NCBI RefSeq assembly: GCF_900109295.1
Contig: NZ_FOIZ01000001.1
Location: forward strand, 682,001-746,000
Source of the DNA: Cognatiyoonia koreensis
Lineage (GTDB): Bacteria; Pseudomonadota; Alphaproteobacteria; Rhodobacterales; Rhodobacteraceae
Direction of reading: 5' to 3'
Length of the DNA stretch: 64,000 bases
Below, piece by piece: positions 55,780-64,000 of this stretch. The number at the start of each line of letters is the position of its first letter. Within the stretch, counting starts at the first letter, position 1. A model generated the notes under the pieces. The model searched no databases. It was not told the DNA's origin and was given only the letters and a program-made list of their open reading frames with translations. The translations under genes were made by a program, and so were the position numbers.

Positions 55780-56061
55780 ATGCAGGGCATCGAAGGCATT
55801 ATTCCACTTATCCTGATTTTCGCGATCATGTATTTCCTGCTGATCCGTCCGCAGCAGAAAAAGCTGAAAGACCATCAGGCCATGGTGGCCGCCCTGCGCC
55901 GGGGCGATCAGATCGTCACGCAAGGCGGCATTATCGGCAAGGTCACAAAGGTCAAGGACGCCGCCACAGAAGTCGAAGTCGAGATCGCGTCCGGTGTGAC
56001 CGTGCGTGTCGTCCGCTCGACCATTGCAACAGTGCTGAACAAGACAGAGCCTGCAAAATAA
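55780..56061 (+). CDS. yajC: Preprotein translocase subunit YajC
   Basis: This 93-residue protein has one membrane helix near the N-terminus (LILIFAIMYFLLIRPQQKKLK) and the family cytosolic part LRRGDQIVTQGGIIGKVTKV. YajC associates with SecDF-YidC. It is the first gene of a run that continues with secD and secF, 21 bases downstream. Confidence 0.96.
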   Translation: MQGIEGIIPLILIFAIMYFLLIRPQQKKLKDHQAMVAALRRGDQIVTQGGIIGKVTKVKDAATEVEVEIASGVTVRVVRSTIATVLNKTEPAK

Positions 56062-56082
56062 GAACCCGAAGGGGGCGCAGTC

Positions 56083-57717
56083 ATGATGAATTTCTCGGCA
56101 GGCAAGTTGATCCTGATCTGGCTGACCGTTGTGGTCGGTCTTGTCTTTGCGATGCCCAACACGTTCTACAGCCGTGTTGAGGCGCACAATGATGCTATCG
56201 CTGCAGGTGTCGAGGACACGAGCTGGCCCTCATTCTTGCCAAGCGGTGTCGTGAATCTGGGCCTTGATTTGCGTGGCGGTGCGCATTTGCTGGCGGAAGT
56301 GCAGCTTGAGGATGTTTACGATACGCTGATGACCTCCATGTGGCCGAGTGTGCGGGACACGCTGGTCGCTGAACGTGATGCTGTCGGATTCGTGCAGCAG
56401 GTCGAAAATGCGCCGCCCGGCGTGCTGCGGTTCACGATCTCGGAGCCGGACGGCGTTGCGCGCGCGCTTGAACTGGTGCAGGGACTTGCACGCCCGATCA
56501 CAGCGCTGACCGGTGTCGGTTCATCCGATATCGAAGTGACGGCCGACGGCACCACGCTGACGGTTGTTTTTTCCGACGCCGAGAAAGAGCAGATCAACGA
56601 ACGCACGATGGCGCAAACGCTTGAAATCGTGCGCAATCGTATCGATGAAGCCGGCACACGCGAGCCGAATATCCAGCGGCAGGGGGCTGATCGCGTCCTG
56701 ATCCAGGTCCCTGGAATCGGATCCGCCGAAGAGCTGAAGCGGCTGATCGGCACGACAGCGCAGCTGACCTTTCAACCCGTCGTGGGCCGCACGTCGTCTG
56801 ATACCGAGCCCGCCGGTGTCGGGAACGAAATCCTGCCTTCATTGGACGAGCCGGGCGTGTTTTACATTCTGGAACGCGCGCCTGTTGTGACCGGTGAAGA
56901 ACTTGTCGACGCGCAGCCTGCCTTTGATCAGAATAACCGACCCGCAGTGAATTTCCGTTTCAACGTGTCGGGCGCGCAGAAATTTGGCAACTACACGCTC
57001 GAGAATATCGGTTCGCCTTTTGCGATTGTACTGGATGAACAGGTGATCTCTGCGCCTGTGATCCAAAGCCATATTGCCGGCGGGTCGGGCATTATCACCG
57101 GAAACTTTTCTGTCGAGGAATCGACCAATCTTGCGGTCTTGTTGCGCGCTGGCGCCTTGCCAGCCGAGCTGACCTGGTTGGAAGAGCGCACCGTCGGCCC
57201 TGAACTGGGGCAGGACAGTATTGATGCGGGCACCGTGGCCTGTATCGCGGCGGGCATTGCCGTGCTGCTTTACATGTTCCTGAGCTATGGGCTCTTCGGT
57301 ATTTTCGCGAATATCGCCTTGGTCATTAACGTCGGGCTGATGTTTGGCCTTTTGTCGATGATCGGGATCACGCTGACCTTGCCCGGTATCGCGGGTATCG
57401 TGCTGACGATCGGCATGGCGGTCGATGCCAATGTGATCGTATTCGAGCGAATACGCGAAGAACTCAAGACAGCGCGAGGGCCTGCGCGCGCGATAGAGCT
57501 TGGCTATGAAAAGGCGCTGTCGTCGATCATTGATGCCAATATCACGACATTCATGACGGCGGTGATCCTTTTGCTCATGGGGTCCGGTCCGGTGCAGGGT
57601 TTTGCATGGACCTTGATGTTCGGGATCATGACGTCGGTCTTTACGGCGCTATTTGTCACACGTTCAATTGTCGTGATGTGGTTCGCATCACGTCGTCCAA
57701 AAACGATCGAGGTGTAA
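56083..57717 (+). CDS. secD: Protein translocase subunit SecD
   Basis: This 544-residue membrane protein uses the proton motive force to pull proteins across the membrane. It has an N-terminal helix, the LGLDLRGGAHLLAEV motif, a large periplasmic domain with IRNRIDEAGTREPNIQRQGADRVLIQVPG-type signature, and five C-terminal helices with GMAVDANVIVFERIREE, which contains the proton-path Asp. ATG 56083 and 56086 are both possible. secF follows after one base. Confidence 0.97.
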   Translation: MMNFSAGKLILIWLTVVVGLVFAMPNTFYSRVEAHNDAIAAGVEDTSWPSFLPSGVVNLGLDLRGGAHLLAEVQLEDVYDTLMTSMWPSVRDTLVAERDAVGFVQQVENAPPGVLRFTISEPDGVARALELVQGLARPITALTGVGSSDIEVTADGTTLTVVFSDAEKEQINERTMAQTLEIVRNRIDEAGTREPNIQRQGADRVLIQVPGIGSAEELKRLIGTTAQLTFQPVVGRTSSDTEPAGVGNEILPSLDEPGVFYILERAPVVTGEELVDAQPAFDQNNRPAVNFRFNVSGAQKFGNYTLENIGSPFAIVLDEQVISAPVIQSHIAGGSGIITGNFSVEESTNLAVLLRAGALPAELTWLEERTVGPELGQDSIDAGTVACIAAGIAVLLYMFLSYGLFGIFANIALVINVGLMFGLLSMIGITLTLPGIAGIVLTIGMAVDANVIVFERIREELKTARGPARAIELGYEKALSSIIDANITTFMTAVILLLMGSGPVQGFAWTLMFGIMTSVFTALFVTRSIVVMWFASRRPKTIEV

Positions 57718-57718
57718 G

Positions 57719-58687
57719 ATGCGACTAAGACTGGTCAAACAGGATACATCGATCGACTTTTTCAAGCGTGCAAAACTGTGGCTTGGTATTTCGGGCACGA
57801 TGATGATTATCGCGTTCGCGTCGTTCATGTATCAGGGCCTGAACTTTGGTATCGATTTCCAGGGCGGCACCTCGATCCGTACACAGGCTGAAACGCCGAT
57901 TGACGTCGCCGCCTATCGTGCGGCTGTCGAGCCGCTGGGACTTGGCGATGTATCAATTACGCAGGTGTTCGACCCGAGTTTCGACGAAAACCAGCATGTC
58001 GCCATGGTGCGAATCCAGGCGCAGGATGGCGTTGAAAGCGTCACGCCCGAGACAATTTCCGCTGTAGAAGCCGCCTTGCTGGAAGTCGCGCCGAATATCG
58101 AATTCATGTCTGTCGATTCCGTCGGGCCTAAGGTGTCTGGTGAGTTGATCAGCGATGCCATCATCGCTGTATCCTTGGCCGTAACCGCGATCTTGTTCTA
58201 TATCTGGCTGCGCTTTGAATGGCAGTTTGCGGTGGGTGCCGTTCTGGCACTGATTCATGATGTGATCCTGACAATCGGTATTTTTTCAGAGCTTCAAATC
58301 CGCTTTGACCTTGCCATCATTGCGGCCTTGCTGACCATCGTCGGCTATTCGATCAACGACACGGTGATCGTGTTCGACCGCGTTCGCGAGAACCTGCGCA
58401 AATACAAGCAGAAGCCGTTGAAAGAGGTGTTGAACCTGTCGATCAATGAAACCTTGTCGCGCACCTTGATGACATCTTTGACGACGATGCTTGCGCTGTT
58501 GGCGCTGTTTGTTCTTGGCGGCGATGTGATCCGTGGCTTTGTCTTCGCGATGATGTGGGGCGTCTTTATCGGGACGTATTCGTCGATATTCGTGGCGACA
58601 GCAATTCTGGTTGTGCTGGGTGTGAAGCGTGACTGGTCGAAAAAGACCCCCACGGCGGGCGGCCAATATGCGGATATTGACGCCTGA
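57719..58687 (+). CDS. secF: Protein translocase subunit SecF
   Basis: This 322-residue partner of SecD has an N-terminal helix, GIDFQGGTSIR and a periplasmic domain. Five membrane helices follow, with GYSINDTVIVFDRVRENLRK and NLSINETLSRTLMTSLTTMLALLALF. It shares one base (TGATG) with the Mth938 gene downstream, so these are probably translated together. Confidence 0.97.
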   Translation: MRLRLVKQDTSIDFFKRAKLWLGISGTMMIIAFASFMYQGLNFGIDFQGGTSIRTQAETPIDVAAYRAAVEPLGLGDVSITQVFDPSFDENQHVAMVRIQAQDGVESVTPETISAVEAALLEVAPNIEFMSVDSVGPKVSGELISDAIIAVSLAVTAILFYIWLRFEWQFAVGAVLALIHDVILTIGIFSELQIRFDLAIIAALLTIVGYSINDTVIVFDRVRENLRKYKQKPLKEVLNLSINETLSRTLMTSLTTMLALLALFVLGGDVIRGFVFAMMWGVFIGTYSSIFVATAILVVLGVKRDWSKKTPTAGGQYADIDA

Positions 58688-59040
58688 TGCGCCTCACAGA
58701 AATTCAGTACGACGGGTCCAAGCCTATTGACGGGTATGGTCCCGGTTTTTTCCGGATCGGCGGTGAAAAAATCGAAGGGCCGGTGACCGTTTTTCCGTCC
58801 GGCGTCGCGGCGTGGGGCGGATATGACGACACAGAGTCATTGGTGTCCGAAGCTGACAGTATTGACGTTCTGTTTATTGGCACGGGTGCCGAGATTGCAC
58901 ATGTGCCGGCTGATTTTCGCGCGTTGCTTGAGGAGGCCGGGATCGGCGTCGAGGCGATGGCGTCACCAGCGGCCTGTCGTACTTACAACGTGCTGCTTTC
59001 GGAAGGCCGCCGCGTCGCGCTTGCCCTGTTGCCAGTCTGA
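58687..59040 (+). CDS. Mth938-like (DUF498) protein
   Basis: This 117-residue protein has YDGSKPIDGYGPGFFRIGGEKIEGPVTVFPSGVAAW-type sequence and LFIGTGAEIAHVPADFRALLEEAGIGVEAM, the Mth938-like fold. The family includes human NDUFAF3, a complex I assembly factor. The gene is coupled to secF by a one-base overlap and precedes ccmA by 51 bases. A role in membrane insertion or in complex I assembly is plausible from homology and context; it is not shown by sequence alone. Confidence 0.9.
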   Translation: MRLTEIQYDGSKPIDGYGPGFFRIGGEKIEGPVTVFPSGVAAWGGYDDTESLVSEADSIDVLFIGTGAEIAHVPADFRALLEEAGIGVEAMASPAACRTYNVLLSEGRRVALALLPV

Positions 59041-59091
59041 TGCCCGTCATGGCCCGTTGCGCCGGGTCACGCGCCACGATACGTCTTTGGC

Positions 59092-59706
59092 ATGACTCTT
59101 ACTGTCACCTCTCTTGATGTTGCCCGCAGCGGCACGCCGGTTCTGAGCGATGTCAGTTTCGTGGTCGCACCGGGTGAGGCGCTGATCCTGCGGGGGCCGA
59201 ACGGCATCGGCAAAACGACGCTGTTGCGAACGCTGGCTGGATTGCAGCCCCCTTTGGCTGGTCAAATCGCCGCGAGTGACGAAAGTGCCTATTCAAGTCA
59301 CGCTGACGGGATCAAGACCGCGCTGACGGTGGAAGAGAACCTGAGTTTCTGGGCCGAGGTTTACGGAAACACCGTTCCAGAATCTGTCTATGAAGCCTTT
59401 GATCTGACCTCACTGCGGCAGCGATTGGCGGGGACGCTGTCGGCGGGGCAAAAGCGCAGGCTGGGCCTTGCACGCCTTGGTGTTATCGCGCGTAAGCTGC
59501 TTTATCTGGATGAGCCGACCGTTTCGCTTGATCGTTTTTCAGTCAATCTGTTCGCCGATTGGTTGCGGGATAAACATTTGGCGAAGGGCGGAATAGCGGT
59601 CATCGCGACCCATATCGACCTTGGGATAGACGCGCCCACATTGGACCTGACTCCGTTTGCTGCTGTGCGCGAGGCCGAAGGCGGTGCTGACGAGGCTTTC
59701 CTGTGA
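59092..59706 (+). CDS. ccmA: Heme exporter ATPase CcmA
   Basis: This 204-residue ABC ATPase powers release of heme-loaded CcmE from CcmC in cytochrome c maturation. It has Walker A GPNGIGKTTLLRTL, signature LSAGQKRRLGLARL and Walker B KLLYLDEPTVSLD. The length is standard. The stop overlaps ccmB by four bases. Confidence 0.95.
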   Translation: MTLTVTSLDVARSGTPVLSDVSFVVAPGEALILRGPNGIGKTTLLRTLAGLQPPLAGQIAASDESAYSSHADGIKTALTVEENLSFWAEVYGNTVPESVYEAFDLTSLRQRLAGTLSAGQKRRLGLARLGVIARKLLYLDEPTVSLDRFSVNLFADWLRDKHLAKGGIAVIATHIDLGIDAPTLDLTPFAAVREAEGGADEAFL

Positions 59707-60359
59707 AGGCATTACTGGTTCGCGATCTGCGGCTTGCCATCAGGGCAGGCGGTGGATTCGGGCTTGGGCTCGCCTTCTTTCTGATCGTTGTCATTCTGGT
59801 GCCTTTCGGCGTCGGCCCGGAACGCGAGGTGCTGACACGGATCGCGCCGGGAATTCTGTGGGTGGCATCCTTGTTGGCGGCCTTGCTGTCGCTTGATCGG
59901 ATCTTTGCGCTGGATTTCGAAGACGGGTCGCTGGCGCTTTTGGCGACGGCACCGCTGCCGCTAGAGGGGACGGCGTTGGTGAAGGCGCTTGCGCATTGGA
60001 TCACAACCGGCCTGCCGCTCACCATTGCAGCCCCTGCATTTGGCTTTTTGCTGAACCTTGCGACTGAGGCTTATGTCTATCTTTTCATCTCGCTTGCGCT
60101 TGGCACGCCGGCCCTGTCGGTCATCGGCACGTTCGGGGCTGGTCTGACGATCGGTTTGCGGCGCGGCGGCTTGCTGCTTTCATTGCTTGTGCTTCCGCTT
60201 TATGTCCCGACGCTTATCTTCGGGGCGACTGCCGTGCAGCGTGGGGCGGCCGGGCTTGATGCGTCCACGCCGATGATCATGCTGGCCGGAATTACGGCTG
60301 GCGTGCTTGCCTTCATGCCTTTTGCCACAGCGGCCACCTTACGCATCAATCTGCGGTGA
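59703..60359 (+). CDS. ccmB: Heme exporter membrane subunit CcmB
   Basis: This 218-residue protein has six predicted membrane helices. The N-terminal ALLVRDLRLAIRAGGGFGLGL and LSLDRIFALDFEDGSLALLATAPLPLE are conserved in CcmB. It pairs with CcmA. The GTG start overlaps the ccmA stop (GTGA). ccmC follows after 42 bases. Confidence 0.95.
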   Translation: MKALLVRDLRLAIRAGGGFGLGLAFFLIVVILVPFGVGPEREVLTRIAPGILWVASLLAALLSLDRIFALDFEDGSLALLATAPLPLEGTALVKALAHWITTGLPLTIAAPAFGFLLNLATEAYVYLFISLALGTPALSVIGTFGAGLTIGLRRGGLLLSLLVLPLYVPTLIFGATAVQRGAAGLDASTPMIMLAGITAGVLAFMPFATAATLRINLR

Positions 60360-60401
60360 TCGGGGATTGAGGGGCAGGGACGCAGGGGATAGATAAGCGC
60401 A

Positions 60402-61124
60402 ATGTCGATATGGGAATATGCAAATCCGAAGAAGTTTCTGGACTGGACAGGTCCAGTTGTTCCGTGGGCGTCCGGACTAGCAGCCTTGTGTATTTGCACC
60501 GGTTTGATCTGGGGTTTCTTTTTCACGCCTGACGATTTCCGCCAGGGATCGACCGTCAAGATCATTTACCTGCACGTGCCAAGCGCATTTCTGGCGATCA
60601 ATGCGTGGTTCATGATGGTGGTCACATCTATCATCTGGCTGGTCCGCCGGCACCATGTTTCCGCACTGGCCGCAAAGGCTGCGGCCCCGATTGGTGTGAC
60701 CATGACCGTCATGGCGCTTGTCACCGGCGCGATATGGGGCAGCCCGATGTGGGGCACATACTGGGCATGGGATCCGCGGCTGACGTCGTTCCTTGTGCTG
60801 TTCGTGTTTTACATCGCCTATCTAGCGCTTTGGGCTGCGATCGAAGATCCCGATACTGCTGCCGATCTGACAAGTGTTTTTGCGATTGTCGGATCGGTCT
60901 TTGCGTTTCTGTCGCGCTATGCGGTGAATTTCTGGAATCAGGGGCTGCATCAGGGCGCATCGCTTTCGCTGGACAAGGAAGAAAACGTCGCTGACGTCTT
61001 CTACTTTCCGTTGCTTGTGTCACTTGCAGGTTTCACACTTTTGTTCATCGCCCTCGTTCTGGTGGGCACCCGCACGGAAATTCGGGCGCGCCGCACGCGC
61101 GCGCTGCAAGCGCGGAGGGCATGA
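60402..61124 (+). CDS. ccmC: Heme-handling membrane protein CcmC
   Basis: This 240-residue protein loads heme onto CcmE. It has six membrane helices, the Trp-rich periplasmic motif WGSPMWGTYWAWDPRLTSFLVL and flanking His residues (YLHVPSAF and NFWNQGLHQGAS). ccmD begins at the overlap with its stop. Confidence 0.97.
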   Translation: MSIWEYANPKKFLDWTGPVVPWASGLAALCICTGLIWGFFFTPDDFRQGSTVKIIYLHVPSAFLAINAWFMMVVTSIIWLVRRHHVSALAAKAAAPIGVTMTVMALVTGAIWGSPMWGTYWAWDPRLTSFLVLFVFYIAYLALWAAIEDPDTAADLTSVFAIVGSVFAFLSRYAVNFWNQGLHQGASLSLDKEENVADVFYFPLLVSLAGFTLLFIALVLVGTRTEIRARRTRALQARRA

Positions 61125-61264
61125 TGCCTGATCTGGGGAAATACGCCACCGAAGTGCTGCTGGCCTATGGCATCAGTATCGCCTTGTTGGTCGCGCTTGT
61201 ATTGGTCGTGTGGTCACGTTCGCGCAAGGCGAAGAAGGCTTTGGAAGAGATTGAAAATGGCTAA
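61121..61264 (+). CDS. ccmD: Heme exporter protein CcmD
   Basis: This 47-residue protein was read directly from the sequence: MMPDLGKYATEVLLAYGISI, a membrane helix continuing to about residue 31, then a basic tail (SRSRKAKKALEEIENG). ATG 61121 overlaps the ccmC stop (ATGA); ATG 61124 is the next codon. It stabilises CcmE with CcmABC. It overlaps ccmG by eight bases. Confidence 0.9.
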   Translation: MMPDLGKYATEVLLAYGISIALLVALVLVVWSRSRKAKKALEEIENG

Positions 61265-61796
61265 GATTTCACCATTGTTGGTATTGCCGCCACTGATCTT
61301 TGCAGGGCTGGCCGGATTATTCTTTGCAGGGATGATGCGCGACAACGCCGGTGAAATTCCGTCGACGATCATCGGTCAGCAGGCCCCATCGGTTCCTGAG
61401 GCGGCTGTGCCCGGAACAACGCAGTTGACGCTTGAGGATTTCAGCACCGGCGAGGTCACCATCGTGAACTTCTGGGCCAGTTGGTGCCCCCCATGCCGGG
61501 CTGAACATCCAACATTGCTTGCCTTGCAAGAGCAGGGCTATCGCATTGCGGGGCTGAATTTTCGTGATGCCGAAGATGATGCATCGAATTATCTTCAAAA
61601 GGACGGCAACCCGTTTTTTGCGACTGGCTTTGATCCGCGTGGCCGTACCGCAATTGACTGGGGCGTCACTGCACCGCCAGAGACATTCATCTTGGGACCG
61701 GATGGTACGGTGTTGAACCGCTATATCGGGCCGCTTGTCGGATCTGATTACGAGCAGCGTTTTTTGCCAATGCTGGAAGCGGCCTTGGCGGAGTAA
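61257..61796 (+). CDS. ccmG: Periplasmic thioredoxin-like protein CcmG (DsbE)
   Basis: This 179-residue protein keeps apocytochrome cysteines reduced for heme attachment. It has an N-terminal membrane anchor, the motif NFWASWCPPCRAEHPTL with the redox CPPC, then the family insertion GLNFRDAEDDASNYLQ and the cis-Pro loop GVTAPPETFILGPDG. It completes the ccmABCDG set; ccmE, ccmF and ccmH are not in the window. Confidence 0.96.
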   Translation: MAKISPLLVLPPLIFAGLAGLFFAGMMRDNAGEIPSTIIGQQAPSVPEAAVPGTTQLTLEDFSTGEVTIVNFWASWCPPCRAEHPTLLALQEQGYRIAGLNFRDAEDDASNYLQKDGNPFFATGFDPRGRTAIDWGVTAPPETFILGPDGTVLNRYIGPLVGSDYEQRFLPMLEAALAE

Positions 61797-61850
61797 CTTG
61801 AAGCGCGCTAAAGTCGTGACACTGATGTCAGTTGCGCGAGGATTCTAGCC

Positions 61851-62474
61851 ATGATGATCACTGACGTTGACGACTATTTTACCAAAGGATGTGGTCGCTG
61901 TAGTCGGTTTGCTACGCCGGAATGTTCGGCGCACGTCTGGGGCGCAGGGCTTGATGATTTGCGAACCATTTGTCGAGACCTTTCCCTGACAGAAACCGTC
62001 AAGTGGGGGCATCCCTGCTACATGCACGCGGATCGCAACATTGCGATTATCGGTGCGTTTCGGGATTATTTCCGTCTGAGCTTTTTCAATGCCGGATTGA
62101 TGAAGGACCCCGAAGGCGTTTTGGAGACCCAAGGGCCAAACAGTCAGACGCCCGGCATGATCCGCTTTACCGAGAACGGGCAGGTCAGGAAGATGGAACA
62201 GGTTCTGCGTGCCTATCTGCGCGAAGCGATGGCATATGCGGACGCAGGGATGAAGGCACCGAAGACCGAGACAGCGTTGGACTGGCCGGAAGAGTTGGGC
62301 GAAGCGCTTGATTCCGATCTGGAGCTAGCTGAAGCCTTCGACAATCTTACGCCGGGCCGTCAAAAAAGCTATATCCTGAACCTGAACGGTGCCAAGAAAC
62401 CGGAAACACGGATGGCGCGGATCGCCAAGTTCCGCGACAAGATTATTGCCGGGAAGGGTGCCCTTGATCGCTAG
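61851..62474 (+). CDS. YdeI/OmdA family protein
   Basis: This 207-residue cytosolic protein has a DUF1801-type core (ETVKWGHPCYMHADRNIAIIGAFRDYFRLSFF) and a C-terminal YdeI-like helix pair (ALDSDLELAEAFDNLTPGRQKSYILNLNGAKKPETRMARI). The N-terminus carries a Cys-rich stretch (KGCGRCSRFATPEC). E. coli and Bacillus relatives are linked to peptide or detergent stress, without known reaction. ATG 61851 or 61854. Confidence 0.88.
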   Translation: MMITDVDDYFTKGCGRCSRFATPECSAHVWGAGLDDLRTICRDLSLTETVKWGHPCYMHADRNIAIIGAFRDYFRLSFFNAGLMKDPEGVLETQGPNSQTPGMIRFTENGQVRKMEQVLRAYLREAMAYADAGMKAPKTETALDWPEELGEALDSDLELAEAFDNLTPGRQKSYILNLNGAKKPETRMARIAKFRDKIIAGKGALDR

Positions 62475-62510
62475 TCACCTTGAACCGGTCACGGAACGCG
62501 CTGGGGAGTG

Positions 62511-63212
62511 ATGGTGACCACGACCGGACGTATCTGCAGCTGGAATATCCGCAAGGCGCTTGGCACGGATCGCAAGCGTCATCCGGCCCGTATTCTTTCC
62601 ATACTGGACTATCTTCAAGCCGATATCATGGTACTGCAGGAAGCCGATTTCAGGCTGGGCGACCGCAAGCCTGCGCTGCCGAACCATTTGTTACAGGATG
62701 TCGGGTTTCGTGCCGTGGATACGCATCCTGCCAGTCCCAGCATCGGTTGGCACGGCAATGCAATCCTGCTGCGCCGGGGCATTTCGGTGGATGACGTCGA
62801 TCTCATCAGATTGCCCGGATTGGAACCGCGTGGCGCGCTTTGTGCCGAGTTGTCGGGCCGGTTTGGCAAGGTCAGGATTATCGGCCTGCATCTTGGCCTG
62901 TTGCGCCGGTCGCGGCGGCAACAGATGGCGCATCTGGTTGATGTTCTTGACCATCGCCGCGAGATGCCGACGCTGTTGGCCGGTGACTTCAACGAGAGAT
63001 CACAAGCGCGCGGCTTTGAGCCGTTTGCAAGCGATTTCAAGGTGCTGTCGGCGGGTCCGACCTTTCATTCCCGTTTTCCGCGGATTGCTTTGGATCGTAT
63101 GGCGCATAACGCGCTGGTCGAAATGTCCAAACTCAAACCGTTGCTGACGGCCCAGACCCGACTTGCGTCAGATCATCTTCCGATTGTCGGGGCGTTTCGC
63201 GTAGCGGCATGA
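62511..63212 (+). CDS. Endonuclease/exonuclease/phosphatase family protein
   Basis: This 233-residue protein has the metal-dependent EEP fold: CSWNIRKALG (Asn ligand), MVLQEADFRLG (Glu ligand), IIGLHLGLLR, LLAGDFNERSQ (catalytic Asp and Asn) and the terminal ASDHLPIVGAF (Asp-His). All catalytic residues are present. There is no signal peptide. Substrate may be nucleic acid or a phospho-compound. Start chosen at ATG 62511. Confidence 0.9.
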   Translation: MVTTTGRICSWNIRKALGTDRKRHPARILSILDYLQADIMVLQEADFRLGDRKPALPNHLLQDVGFRAVDTHPASPSIGWHGNAILLRRGISVDDVDLIRLPGLEPRGALCAELSGRFGKVRIIGLHLGLLRRSRRQQMAHLVDVLDHRREMPTLLAGDFNERSQARGFEPFASDFKVLSAGPTFHSRFPRIALDRMAHNALVEMSKLKPLLTAQTRLASDHLPIVGAFRVAA

Positions 63213-63237
63213 AAAAGGGCCGGCGCGTGGCCAGCCC
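63212..63237 (-). terminator. acnA: Intrinsic terminator after acnA
   Basis: Read on the minus strand, GGGCTGGC, loop CACGC and GCCGGCCC (one G-T wobble) are followed by five T. It lies 24 bases beyond the acnA stop. It touches the last base of the endonuclease gene on the plus strand, and may also slow transcription from that side. Confidence 0.82.
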
Positions 63238-63261
63238 ATTTCTAGTTTTTGAAAGCAGTGG

Positions 63262-64000
63262 TTAGGCGGCTTTTGCAAGGTTGCGCAGCACGTAGTGCAG
63301 GACGCCGCCGTTTTCGATGTATTCAATCTCGACCGCTGTATCGATCCGGCACTTGACGGTGATTTCTTTCACCGATCCATCGCCCATCGTGATCGTTGCA
63401 GTCATTTCCTGAAGCGGTTTCACCGAGTCCAGGCCTTCGATTGTGACGGTTTCATCGCCGGTCAGGCCCAGTGACTTGCGCGTGTCGCCGCCAGTGAATT
63501 CGAACGGAATGACACCCATCCCAACCAAGTTCGAGCGGTGAATCCGTTCAAAGTTTTCGGCGATCACTGCTTTGACACCCAAGAGTGCAGTGCCTTTTGC
63601 AGCCCAGTCGCGTGAAGATCCGGCACCGTATTGTTCACCCGCAAAGATCACCAGCGGTGTGCCGTTTTCCTGATGTGCCATCGCGGCGTCGAAGATCGAC
63701 GTCTGCTGGCCATCGGGGCCTTTGGTATAGCCGCCTTCGACGCCATCGAGCATTTCATTTCTGATGCGAATATTGGCGAAAGTGCCGCGCATCATGATCT
63801 CGTGATTGCCGCGGCGCGAACCGTAAGAATTGAATTCGCGCACTGGCACCTGGCGTTCGATCAGGTACTGGCCGGCAGGCGTTGTGTCCTTGAACGAACC
63901 AGCAGGGCTAATGTGGTCGGTGGTAACCATGTCGCCCAGAACAGCGAGCACTTTTGCGTTTTTCACATCGCTGATCGTGCCGGCATCCTTGGACATCCCC
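63262..64000 (-). CDS. acnA: Aconitate hydratase, C-terminal part (partial at window edge)
   Basis: About 245 C-terminal codons are present; the frame is open to the window edge. The swivel domain of aconitase A is clear: [51 protein letters not shown] (active-site Ser/Arg) and [18 protein letters not shown]. Aconitase interconverts citrate and isocitrate in the TCA cycle. The catalytic Fe-S cysteines lie in the missing N-terminal part. Placement beside the ccm operon is a recurrent arrangement in Rhodobacteraceae. Confidence 0.96.
   Translation of the reverse strand, partial: GMSKDAGTISDVKNAKVLAVLGDMVTTDHISPAGSFKDTTPAGQYLIERQVPVREFNSYGSRRGNHEIMMRGTFANIRIRNEMLDGVEGGYTKGPDGQQTSIFDAAMAHQENGTPLVIFAGEQYGAGSSRDWAAKGTALLGVKAVIAENFERIHRSNLVGMGVIPFEFTGGDTRKSLGLTGDETVTIEGLDSVKPLQEMTATITMGDGSVKEITVKCRIDTAVEIEYIENGGVLHYVLRNLAKAA

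Overview
This window reads as a chromosomal segment of a marine-type alphaproteobacterium of the Rhodobacteraceae (Roseobacter group). The grounds are protein-level family resemblance: a nuo operon salted with Rhodobacterales-specific small genes (DUF5337, DUF5333, a helix-hairpin-helix extension on NuoE), the run birA-coaX-rnj behind nuoN, a soxBDAG sarcosine oxidase operon, and the run yajC-secD-secF-Mth938-ccmABCDG next to serS and acnA. Base composition is moderately GC-rich and even. I saw no rRNA, tRNA, CRISPR array, insertion sequence or prophage. The genus cannot be fixed from the sequence; a Loktanella/Yoonia-like roseobacter is a guess.

Layout. 1-18342: the 3' end of nuoD, then nuoE, F, G, H, I, J, K, L, M, N for respiratory complex I, interleaved with fourteen extra small genes. 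Most of the extras encode lipoproteins, secreted proteins or tiny membrane proteins. The largest block, eight genes, lies between nuoF and nuoG. 18332-21533: birA, coaX and rnj follow on the same strand. 21588-25979 (minus): a secreted hypothetical, a DEAD-box RNA helicase, a hypothetical with an Ada-like Cys motif, and prfC. 26121-30375: two paralogous beta-barrel-type lipoproteins, a Hint-domain protein (minus), an atypical SDR and a lone ABC ATPase. 30372-32268 (minus): DUF1289, ruvX and ccmI, coupled by 4-base overlaps. 32462-38078: soxB, an inserted one-helix membrane protein, then soxD, soxA, soxG. 38164-42420: sodB, a threonine dehydratase-like gene, a small stress-like pair, a LOG-family gene (minus) and a LysM protein. 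42474-49811: an Atm1-type ABC exporter, a PAP2 phosphatase, and an RND efflux pair (minus) with a palindromic operator upstream. 50093-53605: yfgM-like, bamB, der. 53583-55613 (minus): a TspO-like membrane protein and serS. 55780-63212: yajC, secD, secF, an Mth938 protein, ccmA, B, C, D, G, a YdeI-type protein and an endonuclease-fold protein. 63262-64000 (minus): the 3' end of acnA.

How it fits together. The window is largely core energy metabolism and envelope biogenesis: complex I, cytochrome c maturation (ccmABCDG plus distant ccmI), Sec translocation accessories, outer membrane assembly (bamB), iron superoxide dismutase, and aconitase. Methylated-amine catabolism (sarcosine oxidase) is the main carbon and nitrogen specialisation visible. 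No gene-free stretch reaches 300 bases; the longest, 49812-50092, holds the RND operator.

The least described material is the set of accessory genes embedded in the nuo operon. Several are recognisable only as Rhodobacterales families, and several show internal relatedness: two copies of one helix-hairpin-helix domain, two 135-residue two-cysteine proteins, and three small membrane proteins sharing a GHxG motif. They look like a lineage-specific set that could serve complex I assembly, stability or regulation, but that role is inference.
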